Made by a program: the position numbers and the translations under genes. Under the pieces are notes generated by a model that was not told where the DNA came from, did not search any database, and saw only the letters and a program-made list of their open reading frames with translations. From Verpa conica (lineage: Eukaryota > Ascomycota > Pezizomycetes > Pezizales > Morchellaceae), in assembly GCA_033030425.1 (NCBI GenBank), contig JAUFSD010000020.1:1322898-1386897 (forward strand): a DNA stretch of 64,000 nt. Reading direction: 5' to 3'. Shown here piece by piece: positions 11,400-21,937 of this stretch (the stretch's first letter is position 1; each line of letters opens with the position of its first letter).

Positions 11400-12835
11400 A
11401 CTATAGTACCGTGTATACCACCCCTTTGCCGCAATGACTGCTGCAATCCTATCTGGCATTGACCTCCATAGCTTCTCAAAAAACTCGTCTGGAATTGTCT
11501 CCCATACCTGGGGCAACACCTGTGCTAGTCTCTGCTTTACAGCTTCTTTTCCACCTGGAGTCTTGCCAATATTTGGGTACTGTTGATGGAGGCGTCTTTT
11601 GAGCTCAACCCAAACATGTTCAATAGGATTAAGATCAGGAGAGTATAGAGAGTGAACTTCTACTGGAATTCTATGGCGCTGGAACCAAGCAGTAACATTA
11701 TGAGCTTTGTGAATAGGAGCATTATCTTGTTAGAAGAAACAATCTCCATTAAACTCAACACATTTGCGCCATACTGCAGGAAGGTAATGCGATAAAAGCC
11801 GCACATAACGCGCCAAAGTGCAATTTTGAAAAATCGGGACTAGAGGGCCTTTTGTGCTACCGTGGAAGCATCCCCATACCATCAATTGAATGCCTTTATC
11901 CTTTGATTTAGGGTGGACACATTTGGCTAGCCATTTTTCTGGTAGTTTGCGGAATACCCATACTTGGCGGGGTTTTTGCCTTTTTCCACGCTGCACTCAT
12001 CACTCCAAACAACACATTTAAACTCCTCCACACCCCAATTCTTCCGTTCTATTACCCATTCTAGTCGTTGCTTTGCATGTTCTAGTTTAAGCAAGAGTCG
12101 GCGCTTGGCTAGCCACTTTTTGATTTTTGCTTCGCGTAACACCCGATCCACAGTAGCTGTCAAGAACACCCATTTCCTAGTCTGCCTTATCTATCTCCTT
12201 GTTTCATGTATCGTTTCATATCTCGTAGGATTCTGGTTACCATTGGTCATGTAAGAAGTACGCCTTGCAGGACGAGACGTCTATAGTTTCATATAGAAGG
12301 AGGTCACTCCTTCAGTTTCATATTGTCTCATTGTTGATCTCAGCGTCCCTCCAGAAAAGGTATAAAAGGGACGCATCTCTGTCAGTTAGTTAGTTCTTCA
12401 CGCAACAACTTGCATTGTTACCATACCTACCTTGTCCCTGAGTTCCTAGTTTTTCGATACTAGCCTTGCCTCGTGATTATCACCTGCTGTTCCCCAATAG
12501 GTGATCGGTTTTTACAGTAGCTAAGGAAACACCCTACGCATATTTATCTCTAAACTCGGTACGAGTCATTGTACGGTTTGATTTAGCTGCACGTACAATC
12601 TGTCGGCGCTGCTGGTGATTCAGCAAAGGAGTACGGCCCGATCGTGGAATATTGTCGATAGAAACTCGTGCACATGCGCGTACCAGGAAGCTTTTTACGG
12701 TAGACCATGGACGACAGACTAGGTTGGCAACTGTGGTAACACACCAATATATGCGGAAGAATGCAAGGATCGTTCCTTTTTCGCAATCATCTATTTGTTT
12801 TCGGGAGGTTTTGGTTTTGTACTTCGGGACTTTAG
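11400..12835 (-). pseudogene. Second, degenerate Tc1/mariner transposase
   Basis: Fragments on the minus strand align in order with the neighbouring copy. An N-terminal helix-turn-helix region with the hinge IDNIPRSGRTPLL lies around 12.58-12.69 kb. CVVWSDECSVEK (first Asp) lies near 12.03 kb, QDNAPIHKAHN (second Asp) just after a stop near 11.73 kb, YSPDLNPIEHVW near 11.6 kb, and the KGWYTRY end near 11.42 kb. It is broken by stops, frameshifts and a roughly 350-bp insertion around 12.17-12.52 kb that contains a probable solo LTR. Sequence around the break (ACAGTAGCT...AACACC) occurs on both sides of it. Confidence 0.85.
12249..12520 (+). mobile_element. Probable solo LTR inside the degenerate Tc1 copy
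   Basis: The segment starts TGTAAGAAG and ends TTTTTACA, so it has short inverted TGTAA/TTACA ends. It contains a promoter-like GGTATAAAAGGG about 120 bp in. This fits a retrotransposon long terminal repeat left after recombination. I could not find a matching 5-bp target duplication, so the boundaries are tentative. Confidence 0.45.
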
Positions 12836-12848
12836 CTTTTGGTTTTGT

Positions 12849-12880
12849 ACGGGGGCGCGTATAGACCAGTTCGCAGTTTC
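12849..12880 (+). repeat. Internal inverted block, left copy
   Basis: The 32 bases beginning ACGGGGGCGCGTATAGACCA are repeated exactly in reverse complement at 21827-21858. This is the inner part of the long terminal inverted repeat of the 12-kb element, displaced from the outer part by the Tc1 cluster. Confidence 0.85.
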
Positions 12881-13054
12881 AATCCTGCAGTGGGTTGCAA
12901 CCACCTATACCTAAAAACTTATTGGCAAATAAAATAAAATAAATTCATACTAGTTTAAGAGCAGAGAAGATTAAAATATTAATTATGAATCCAAAATTGC
13001 TATGTAGTATACAAAGTAGTAAATATTACTTCTGCTATTACTATGTATTTCTCA

Positions 13055-13240
13055 ATGTGGCAGCTGTGAACTCTGCCGTTGCCATGTGTTTCTCAAAACG
13101 GTAACTGTGAACTTTGCCATTGTCATGTTTATCCCAGTGTAGCAACTGTGAACACTGCCGTTGCTATGTGTTTCCGAAAATGGTAACTGTGAACTTTGCC
13201 GTTACCATGCTTATCCCAATATGGCAACTGTGGACTTTAT
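13055..13240 (+). repeat. Left subterminal repeats of the 12-kb element
   Basis: About five imperfect units of roughly 40 bp share GGCAACTGTGAACTTTGCC and a following ATGTGTTTCTC or ATGTTTATCCC spacer. The core GTAACTGTGAACTTT appears in reverse complement near the right end. Such repeats are typical transposase binding sites. Confidence 0.8.
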
Positions 13241-13283
13241 TCTCACTGTATTCTTTTAAGTTTTCTTAATAGTACAAAAATAT

Positions 13284-15091
13284 TTATTCCTCAAATTCGC
13301 TAGCAGTATTATATGCAGATCCAGATCCAGATTCTCCACCTTCATCTACAATTTCGTCATTATTTTCCTCCATATTTTGTAATCCACTTTCTCTAATATG
13401 TTGAGCATCTATGCTAATAGGATAATCTTTTTCAAGAGGAGAAGATATTAAATGAACTCGAGGGTTTCGATTTCCTTTAATATATACATGATTTCTGACA
13501 TTTAATCTAAGCGTACAATACATAAGGAAATGTGACTTCTCACCATTGAGTTCTCGTTTTTCATAGGTAACTGGTAGTTCAAAACCACCTTTTAGCAGCA
13601 AATGTTTACACCATGACATAGTTTGAGCTGGTAGAAATATATCATGATCTAATAACATTTATATTAGCATGTCTTTGTATTTAAATTAGAGCAAAATTTG
13701 GATATTTTACCATAATTCCCTACCATATCTTCTAAGCAAGAAATCCCTTCTCTTGATGGAATATAGGCATAGTCAGATATATTATCTGGTGGATAAAAAT
13801 AATTATAATAAGGTATTCCAGTAGGTAAACTAGGCCGATTCTTTTGAGCTCGAATTTTGTGTGAATTCCAATTTTCTACAAAGCTATGAAGCTTTTCACG
13901 AATTATAGGCATGTAGATAAATAACAGAGCAATTTTATCTTCATTTGAGCCATCAAAAAGATTTGAATTTTGTAGCTCAACAAAATATCTCTAAAAAAAT
14001 TAATTTAGTTAATTAATATATTGATATATAGGAGATCAAACATACCTTCCATTCAATTTCTTTTCCTTTAGACAACTGTGCCCACCATGACTCTATTCGG
14101 ACATTTTTTGTGGAAGCACCATACATAAATGTACTCGAGAGATGGATATTTGGGGTTTGTGTTTTATGTAAATGCCAGTGACCATCTGCAATTAACATAG
14201 TCTCAGTACCTCTATCAGCTCGTAAATATTGAGGAAATCGATTGTGCTCTTGAATAGCTTTTAAGTATTGGCTTAAAACGCTAACTCCAGTTCTAGCAGA
14301 AACTCCACAATAAAACCATACTATCATACGAGAATAAGCATCAATTGCCGCATATATTTCTATCCCAAAAAACTCGAGCTTCATATGACCATCAATTGAC
14401 CAACACCAATTAGGACCTGGACATGTGAATTGTGCATGTTTCCGATTAACATCTTTTGTTCTAGATTCCACACCTTGAGGATCTACAATCAATAAAGCTT
14501 TTCGTATTCTCTCCCTACAAACAATATTAGTTATTTAAATTTATATAGGAAATGTTAAATTCCATACGTTGAAGCTACAACTCCTAGGCTTTTCAGATGA
14601 ACCCAAACAGCTCGGTGGCCAGAGAGAACAATATCACCCTTTAATAACTCTCGTTCCAAAATAATCCTCAAGTTTTCATCTGCATGAGTTAAATCCCTAC
14701 TCAATGTACGTCGAACCATACCCATTGACTGACGGATCCTAATCATTTTTCGCATCTCTATTTGGAATCCGTTTTTCTGCAGAACCTAATACATTAGCTA
14801 ACATTTAAAAATATATTAATATAAACCTACTCGAAGTATTTGTTCATCATTCAAATTTTGTTTCCAAAATAGATAGCTTAACTGGATCCGTAGAGTAGGA
14901 GAATCTTCTGAAGGTAATATTTGTTTCCGAAAGCTCCAAATATTGAGCCGGGTAGAAAGTGATCTTTCAGAGCAAACAAATCGATTATCAGCAAGCTTTT
15001 GTACTACTTGTTTTAGAGAAAGGTTTTGTTCAATATATAGTTGATATATAAAATCTTTATACTGTTCAAAGGGTAAAGCTGATCGAGGCAT
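13284..15091 (-). CDS. DDE transposase: Clr5 domain plus integrase core
   Basis: Five exons (15091-14831, 14785-14568, 14514-14046, 13990-13711, 13648-13284) join in perfect phase into 530 residues; each intron has GT-AG ends and a CTAAT/CTAAC-like branch. Residues of about 8-58 fit the Clr5 domain (FEQYKDFIYQLYIEQNLSLK...ERSLSTRL), a fungal DNA-binding module. The catalytic core resembles integrase/rve proteins, with Asp201 in WSIDGH, Asp260 in LRADRGTE and Glu301 in RIESWW. The C-terminus is acidic. The start ATG directly precedes the Clr5 domain. No stop or frameshift was seen, so the enzyme may be functional. It is the only complete transposase inside the 12-kb element and presumably acts on its ends. 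Confidence 0.85.
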
Positions 15092-15235
15092 AGTATAGCT
15101 GGTAATAATGAGTTTAGAAAGTAAAATGAGTTTAAAAAATTGTAGAGAATTTTGGGAAAGTCTATACATTATATAACAAGTTTTCGAATAATATAAAAAG
15201 TATAGAAATGATATAAAAGGCATACTAATAACATG

Positions 15236-15332
15236 AAAAGTGTAAAAGCAGTACAGGGGGTTTAGAAATGACATAGGGGGCGTACAAGAAGTACAGGGGG
15301 TTTAGAAATGACATAGGGAGCGTATAAGGAGT
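15236..15332 (+). repeat. 40-bp tandem repeats, left remnant
   Basis: Units containing GTACAGGGGGTTTAGAAATG and ACATAGGGGGCGTACAAGAA repeat about twice here. They continue beyond the inserted element at 17015-17420, so the array was split. Confidence 0.85.
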
Positions 15333-17014
15333 TAGTGTTTGTCTTGGAGCGATTCGGGACGGTTCCTAAAATTCTGAACCCACCCCACCGTGGGTTTGGG
15401 GGCAGATTTTGACTAAAAAAACCGCCCGGCCGGGGCGATTCCCTGGTCGGGGATGGTTTGGGGCGGTTCCCTGTAACGGGGGCACTCCCAGGGGAGTACT
15501 GCCGTACCAAAAAAAACCAACAACCTCCCTTTCTGACGAGAAGCTTCAGCAGCGAGGCTTAGAACCGCTCGTCAACACGGAAGGTCGACAGTCCCTAGGC
15601 AAAACAGGAATAAGGATTTAATGGATAGATAACTAAAGACTTTAAAAGGCTCTGCTTCCCAGGGGAAGACAAACGTCTTTAGCAAAGAGTATGAGGGTCT
15701 CTGAACAACGGTTGTTCGTTGACTAGCAAGAATGATTGTCCTGGGGGGAAGGACGGGTTTAAGCTATGATTTTGATTGCGAGCAGGCTGCCAAGAAGCGG
15801 GGGAACAATTCCTCCGCGCTTGGAAATCAACTGAGTCTAGAGCGCCCCTAAGAACTAGCGGGGTCGATAGACTAGCGACTAAAAAGCGTTGGTTACTAAA
15901 AGCTCTGTAACTATTGCTAAAATGGTCCGATTTCAAATCCGATTGCACCTATGGATTCGCAGCACTGTCCCCCATATACCCTCCGAGTTTGGTTTGGTTG
16001 GACGAATTTTCCTGACGGTTTTGGGGTTATTTTTGGGGTCCAAAACTTGTCTTTTTGTTAGGGAATCAGCAACTCAGGGGGGCCCCCTCTGCAAACGGCG
16101 GGTGGCACAGTGGGGTGCCTCGGGGGTGTTAGAAAACACAGAGTCCCCTAGGTAGGGTAACCCACTGGTGATTCCTGCCGTTGCTTAGATTCCTTTCCCA
16201 CGTTCCTAGTCCAACCTGGGGTCGTGGCGGAGAGGTAATCTTGATCCATAAGGACCTTAGGGCGACGCACAAGGCATAGCCCCATATGGTTCGATTCGTG
16301 ACGCCGCCAGGTTAATTATTAATTTTGCTGGCGGCCCTAACAACTAAGCATAGCTTTGCTCTCGTTTCATGACTCTCGGCCTTCCGTAAGGATGGCCTTC
16401 AGCGAAGCTGTTATTATTCCTCCTAGAGGAACAGGAGCTTAACTCTGTTCAGGGAGGTAACTGCTTCAGTCTCATTGCACTAGTATTTCCCGTAGCTAAG
16501 AGCTACAGACGCATTACTCTGGTCTCTGTCGCATACCGACGACGGTGAGCTTCGCTCCGTCCTAGGGGCTCGCCAGCTCGCTTAGGGATCGGGCTATCAT
16601 AGTAATGGCTTTCCTTAGTATCTATTGACCGGAATGGGATAGCTAGTCCTATGCCTCAAGGGAGATCCTTAGGTGTCTCTATGGAGAGGTACTTGAGACT
16701 AGTTATGACGATGGTTAGATCGTCACATTCCCCACTGGGGAGAGTTCTATTTCTGCACCACTATGTATATACCGTCATTCATACACCATTCATACGCCTT
16801 CCATACGCCTTTCATGGTGCTTTGGAACTCAATTGCAGTCCCCAAAGGCTGTATATATCAATTTTTCTCTAATTGGGGCCCCGAGATGCACGGTCCTCCC
16901 CCCGTCCTTTGCTCAAAATCCAGAATTGCTCCGCCTTGTGGAGCGGTTTAGGGCGGTTTTTTGGTGCGGTTCTCCGAGGCATTTGGAGGACCGAGTCCCC
17001 CGTGACAAACACTA
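15333..17014. mobile_element. hAT-like non-autonomous element, 1.68 kb
   Basis: The ends are TAGTGTTTGTC and its exact inverse GACAAACACTA. The flanks are TAAGGAGT (15325-15332) and CAAGGAGT (17015-17022), an 8-bp duplication with one change, fitting hAT. Further in, both sides share AAAAAACCGCC. The insertion splits a 40-bp tandem array. The interior (about 15.6-16.7 kb) has no transposase. It is GC-richer than its host and full of short hairpins such as GTAGCTAAGAGCTAC, as if it had captured foreign DNA, possibly organellar; I cannot name the source. Confidence 0.7.
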
Positions 17015-17420
17015 CAAGGAGTACAGGAGGTTTAGAAATGACATAGGGGGCGTACAAGAAGTACAGGAGGTTTAGAAATGACATAGGAGGCGTACAAGAA
17101 GTACAGGGGGTTTAGAAATGACATAGGGGGCGTACAAGAAGTACAGGAGGTTTAGAAATGACATAGGAGGCGTACAAGAAGTACAGGGGGTTTAGAAATG
17201 ATATAGGGGGTGTACAAGGAGTATAGGAGGTTTAGAAATGACATAGGAGGCGTACAAGAAGTACAGGGGATTTAGAAATGACATAGAGGGCGTACAAACA
17301 ATATAAGAAATTTACTCATGACATAGAAAGCCTATATTTGATACAAATGACATAGAGGGCGTAAAAATGACATAGAGAGCGCAAAAATGACATAGAGGGC
17401 GTACAAATATTAATAAAAAT
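17015..17420 (+). repeat. 40-bp tandem repeats, main array
   Basis: Roughly seven clear 40-bp units of GTACAGGAGGTTTAGAAATG plus ACATAGGAGGCGTACAAGAA are followed by decayed units ending in CATAGAGGGCGTACAAAT. The array lies between the transposase and the 17607 gene of the 12-kb element, possibly a shared promoter region. Confidence 0.85.
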
Positions 17421-17606
17421 GTAATAAACCTGTTTTTATAATGACGTCAATAAAAAATATCTAGATTATAATATTCTTTTTAAAGATCTGATATAATAGA
17501 ATATATACTTATTCAAATCCCCTTTCTGTTTCTCTTACATATTCTCTCTCTAGTACTTCTACAATCACTAATTACTGCCTTCTCGAGTTAAAAAACTATT
17601 TAAATT

Positions 17607-19211
17607 ATGCCTTCAACAGAAAAGCCTGCTGGCCGATGGTGTTCTCAAAGTTTAAGTGGAAAAGAACATGAAAATAGTATCAATCTCCGATATGAATGTT
17701 CTGGGAAACTTGTTCCGGATTCTCTCAAAATCGTATCAAAACGAGTTCTAGCAACAAACGTATCTCAACCCTTTATATCCTCTGAGCTTCCAAAGCGGAA
17801 GCGTGTTAAGAGGTCAAAAGACAAGGCTACTTTAGCTCCTCCACTCATTGATTTAATATCTAGTTCAAATTCTAGTGAAGAATATGAACCTTTTGTACGT
17901 CAGAGTCATTCTACAGATACAAATTCTCATACATCTTTATTTAAAACAGGTCAGTCCACCACTCGTTTAATTATCGAAGCTACTAGGCAGAAATCAATTA
18001 AAAATAGTCAAATAGAAGCCACAAATAAAAGAGTTGGGAGCAGATTTGGTCTTTCAGATATACCATCAGCTATGGCAAAAAGCACTACTCGCTCCGGATA
18101 TGATAGTCAAAAGATATCAGACAGCCGAAAACTTTCCATATGGTTTAACTCAACTCCTAAAAGTTGGCCAAAAACCGGAATACCTTACTGGAGTAGCTTT
18201 TTACAAGTTGGTAAGAATTCTCTTGAAGTATATATAACTATAATTTAACTATTATTAGGGGTTTCTACAAAGCAGTTCTCCAATCTCAATGAGGAAATCA
18301 ATGGATCTTTGAAAAAATATATTAAAAATAAACTTTTTGACAAATCCACAGCTTGGATTGAGTGGTGCCGTCGTAGAGAGAATATTGACAATGACTCTTT
18401 ACGTCATACTAACTATTATTTAGCAACTGGATTTCATGCCAAAGAAGGTCCTCACTATATTGAAGCCAAAGATGAAGGACCTGGCACGATTGGTCAACTT
18501 TTAAGTAGTTTTCCAGCCGGTGCTGGTGCTGGTGCTGGGAGGATTTTCATAATTGTAGAAGAGTTCTATGATAATTCTGATGAAGAAATACCTATATCTA
18601 GTAAGAACGCCCCAAAAATCATATACAGACATAATTAAATGAATATTGCTAACTAAATTAATTAGCCCTATTAAAACCAACTATATCCAATATAAAAATT
18701 AAAAAAGAAGTTATTAAGCAGGAAGATATTAAGCAGGAAACGGAAGCTACTCAGAAAAAGCCAAGTTATTTACATCAAGAGAGGGTAAAAAACGCTAGCA
18801 GTAAATCAGATTCCGAATCTGAATCAGTTGAAGATAGTTTAAGCTCTGACACTGATAACATACTTGAGAATACAGTAATTATTTCTAAGTAAAATTTTTG
18901 GTCAATATAGCTAATTTGCTTAAAGCTTCAAGAGAACCACAATTTTCTAGCGGATTTTGAGCTTCCTTCACATATACCTCCAAAAGAAGAAACATTTATT
19001 CCTGCTGGTAGTAATTTAGGAAATAATTTCGAATCACAGAGTACTAATTAAATCAACTATTTTAAGAAATTTTGCTAATTACGATTTAGATATAATTGAT
19101 GATGATAAAAACCCACCAGCTAGACGTACAAGATCTCAAAAAAGACCCAAAATAAGTATATTTACCCTATACCTAAACTCATATGTTATGAATAAATTAT
19201 ACCTAACTTAG
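17607..19211 (+). CDS. Unknown transposon-borne protein, about 463 residues
   Basis: Five exons (17607-18210, 18259-18600, 18666-18874, 18926-19040, 19090-19211) join in phase. The first three are well supported and the last two are tentative. I do not recognise the family. The N-terminal half is Ser-rich with a basic patch (LPKRKRVKRSKDKA) that looks like a nuclear signal. The central part (SSFLQVGVSTKQFSNLNEE, WIEWCRRRENI, TNYYLATGFHAKEG) looks folded, and a short Gly-Ala run follows (AGAGAGAG). The tail is Lys/Glu/Ser-rich and acidic. It lies divergently from the transposase inside the same terminal repeats, so an accessory role in transposition or chromatin is a reasonable guess, no more. 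Confidence 0.65.
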
Positions 19212-19859
19212 TTTTATATAGTTACATACTAGTATTCTCCGGTTTCTAGATGTTAACTTCTTATATATATACTATTATAATATTTTGCTCCTATTAAAAT
19301 CTCTTTGGAGTTTCTATTGTTTATGTTTTGTTTAATATTAAATTTATTCCAGTTAATATTCTGAGAGCTAGGGTTACTACTAGGGTTGCCTAGGGTTAGG
19401 GCGGCAGCTACCGAGTGATTGCTCATGATCTAAATTTCCGAAAATAAATTTTATAACTATGAATTTAAATATAAAAGTACTAGGTGGAGCTATATAACTA
19501 TTCTCTATATACAGTCCTTTTATCTATATATATAAACTATTTTTGAAGTAGTTTAACTATTAAAGCTGTTTGAGTTACGAAAATTCGAGTGAGAATTGGT
19601 GATTTGCGTACTATTTATTTTTTTAATTTATGAATAAGTGCTTTAAAAACTTGAATAATTCAGCTATGGTAGTTAACGCTATATAGAGTATAATAGTCAA
19701 TTTATTGAATGTATTCAGATTAACCTAAGTATATAAAATGTATACTAAAGAAATATAATGTGTACTTAAGAAATATAATGTGTACTTAAGAAAAATATAA
19801 ATAATAATAGAATTATCATGCTATGATAATATAAGAAATCACATTACTCAAACAATTTC
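19212..19859. other. AT-rich spacer inside the transposon
   Basis: No coding sequence is visible. Telomere-like AGGGTTAGGG occurs near 19,390-19,400, and a short direct duplication (AAGAAATATAATGTGTACTT) lies at about 19.75-19.79 kb. Confidence 0.5.
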
Positions 19860-21297
19860 CTACTCCGATTTTTTACCTTTCTTCCCACTTTTCTTCTCCA
19901 CAGCTTCTTCAATAATGTTTAGATCCAAAATAATGGGTTGAGTGGAAGCCACTTCACAGTTACATGGCTGATATTTTTTTCCTTCTGATAGCCAATCTTC
20001 AGTGGCAAAATTCATAGCTTCTGCAAGGTTCCAGCCGCTATTAATACCAGAATGATATGCTCCAGGCCATACAATTATCATTTCTCCTTTTGTTTGAGTG
20101 AATTGATAGCAAGCATAGCCTGATTTCTTCCAAGCTTCAGGTGTAAGAGGAGGAGAGCTTAAAACAAAGCCTTGGTGACGTAAAGCTTGTGGACATGTAG
20201 TAATCTCAAGCTCCTCAATAGTAGCTATTAAATAGAATTAATATAAATATAACCTATTTTTTAGTATAGAGAAACTAACCTTTAGATTCTGTCACAAACA
20301 TCTGCATGCAATGCCCAGGAATAATATGCCAAATTTTAGGAGCACCATCAATAAGGGTGTTTGCAGAATGGCAATGATAGTCTTCTACATGCCAGGCAAA
20401 AGCAGTACCAGGAGTACCAAAATAAACGTAAGGTGTAGTGATTCCTGGTATAGAATCTAAACCAGGTGTAAGGAGAAGGTTCCAGTCGTTATTAAAGAGA
20501 TGAGTCCATGTTCTATCCATATTAACCATTGAAACTATACTTTGTTAGATATTAAACATTTTTATAAAATGAATAGGGATATACCATCTGTATCTACCCC
20601 ATAAGGTCTTACTTTAGACTGCTGGTTTTTCGATTTCACAACTTCTTTATTCACTTTTTCCCAAAATGAATCCATAGTACCAATTAATTGATAGTCTTCC
20701 TTTTTGATAATCTGATTATGCCAACGTGACATTTTGACATATGCAGGCAATGAAGCCACTGTATAAGCCTTCCCTCCATCGTTAATACTGCTTGTAAGTT
20801 CTTCAAAAACTTGATTTCTGACAAGAATATCAATTTTGGATAAGGGTTTAGAAACAGGAGTTTTAAACCATTCTTTCCCAGTTTCGATAGGTGGAAGACA
20901 TAGCTTTAAACCTCCATAATGCCTGCCTAATTGAGAGAGCATTTGCAGTAGAAGAGGAAACTCTTGGATGCCTTTGGAAGTGGGTGTAATAGTAGGAGGA
21001 TAAAGAGTATTTGTATGCTTTACAATAGCATATGTGTCAGGGATTAGATGGAAACGTAAAGGTTTAGGGACTTCAGCAACTGAATTGGCTTCATTTGGTT
21101 GAGGTAGAATAATTGGTGTTTTTGCTATTCCATAATTATTTAATTATTCAACTATATAGAATTTTATACATACCAATTTCAAGTACTCTATTTTTTCTAG
21201 TCCACTGGCGCTTATATTCTCTTTTAGGATTAATACTATCCTTGCTTACTTTTTTATTAGTAGCAATGGTGTTGATTGTATGGTTGATAAAAGACAT
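19860..21297 (-). CDS. KDM4-like JmjN/JmjC histone lysine demethylase
   Basis: Four exons (21297-21174, 21124-20585, 20534-20280, 20224-19860) join in phase into 427 residues. Residues of about 78-122 fit a JmjN domain (YPPTITPTSKGIQEF... KLCLPP). The JmjC domain follows, with iron ligands His270 and Glu272 (AWHVED) and His364 (YHSG). Asn280 and Lys288 match the 2-oxoglutarate/iron-site residues of KDM4. Cys317, His323, Cys394 and Cys396 (TTCPQALRHQ, PCNC) match the KDM4 structural zinc site. Known KDM4 enzymes demethylate trimethyl-lysine on histone H3 (K9, K36) in the nucleus. The tail is Lys-rich (KKSGKKGKKSE), and no PHD or Tudor domain is present. It lies inside the terminal repeats of the 12-kb element and shows no lesion. 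Confidence 0.88.
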
Positions 21298-21365
21298 TTT
21301 ATATGAACTTGTAAGCAATTAGTATTTTGGTTTTGTGAATTATGGTTGCGCTGCCTCACTTACTT

Positions 21366-21560
21366 TGATGAAAGTTCACAGTTACTGTATTTGGAAGGTG
21401 CTCTGAAGAGTAGCAACAGGAAAGTAACAGCAAAAGTTCACAGTTACCGAGTTGGGAAGGTGCTCTGAAGAGTAGCAACAGGAAAGCAACAGCAAAAGTT
21501 CACAGTTACCGAGTTGGGAAGGTCTTTCTGAAGGAAGGCAACAAAAGTTCACAGTTACCG
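21366..21560 (-). repeat. Right subterminal repeats of the 12-kb element
   Basis: Four copies of AAGTTCACAGTTAC (three within AAAAGTTCACAGTTACCG) are spaced by GAAGGTGCTCTGAAGAGTAG-type sequence. In reverse complement they share the GTAACTGTGAACTTT core of the left subterminal repeats, so the two sets face each other. Confidence 0.8.
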
Positions 21561-21826
21561 GTTTGAAAGAGTAACAGCAAAGGAATAGCAGAGCAGAAGG
21601 AATAAATCTTCTGTGCCAAGCACACTGAATCTCGGCGCAAGCCTTGGCGCTGCCTCGGCATCCTCAAGTGAAATAAGTACCTTTTGTATAATTAGTATTA
21701 CTTATTTTCTCTGTCTTATTTTATCTTATCTATTACAGCTGTTGAAATTCTATATATTATTGACTTAGTTGTGGGACCCAGCTGTGGGTACCCGGCTGTG
21801 AGCCATTGAGTTGCGACCGAAGAACC

Positions 21827-21858
21827 GAAACTGCGAACTGGTCTATACGCGCCCCCGT
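21827..21858 (-). repeat. Internal inverted block, right copy
   Basis: Exact reverse complement of 12849-12880. Here it lies about 80 bp inside the outer end repeat, the undisturbed arrangement. Confidence 0.85.
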
Positions 21859-21937
21859 AGTTTTGCCATTTTGTGTAGGTGTTCTGGGTTCTCGATGGTT
21901 CAGGGGCTTGCGCTGCTGCTGGAAGCGAACCCACAAC

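Larger units (their letters stand above)
9905..12848. mobile_element. Nested Tc1/mariner cluster inserted just inside the left end
   Basis: The order of shared blocks at the right end of the host element is end repeat, about 80 bp, then the GGGGGCGCGTATAGACC block. At the left end the same two blocks are separated by about 2.9 kb, and that extra DNA holds two Tc1/mariner transposase copies. The cluster therefore arrived after the host element. I could not define its own terminal repeats cleanly. 9905-10233 is AT-rich and has no gene. Confidence 0.75.

Noticed and set aside
12583..12786. Separate small gene upstream of the degenerate Tc1 copy
   Set aside because: The other frame of the same stretch reads as transposase helix-turn-helix sequence (IDNIPRSGRTPLL).
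15236..17420. CRISPR-like array
   Set aside because: The 40-bp units are contiguous tandem repeats without unique spacers, in a eukaryotic transposon.
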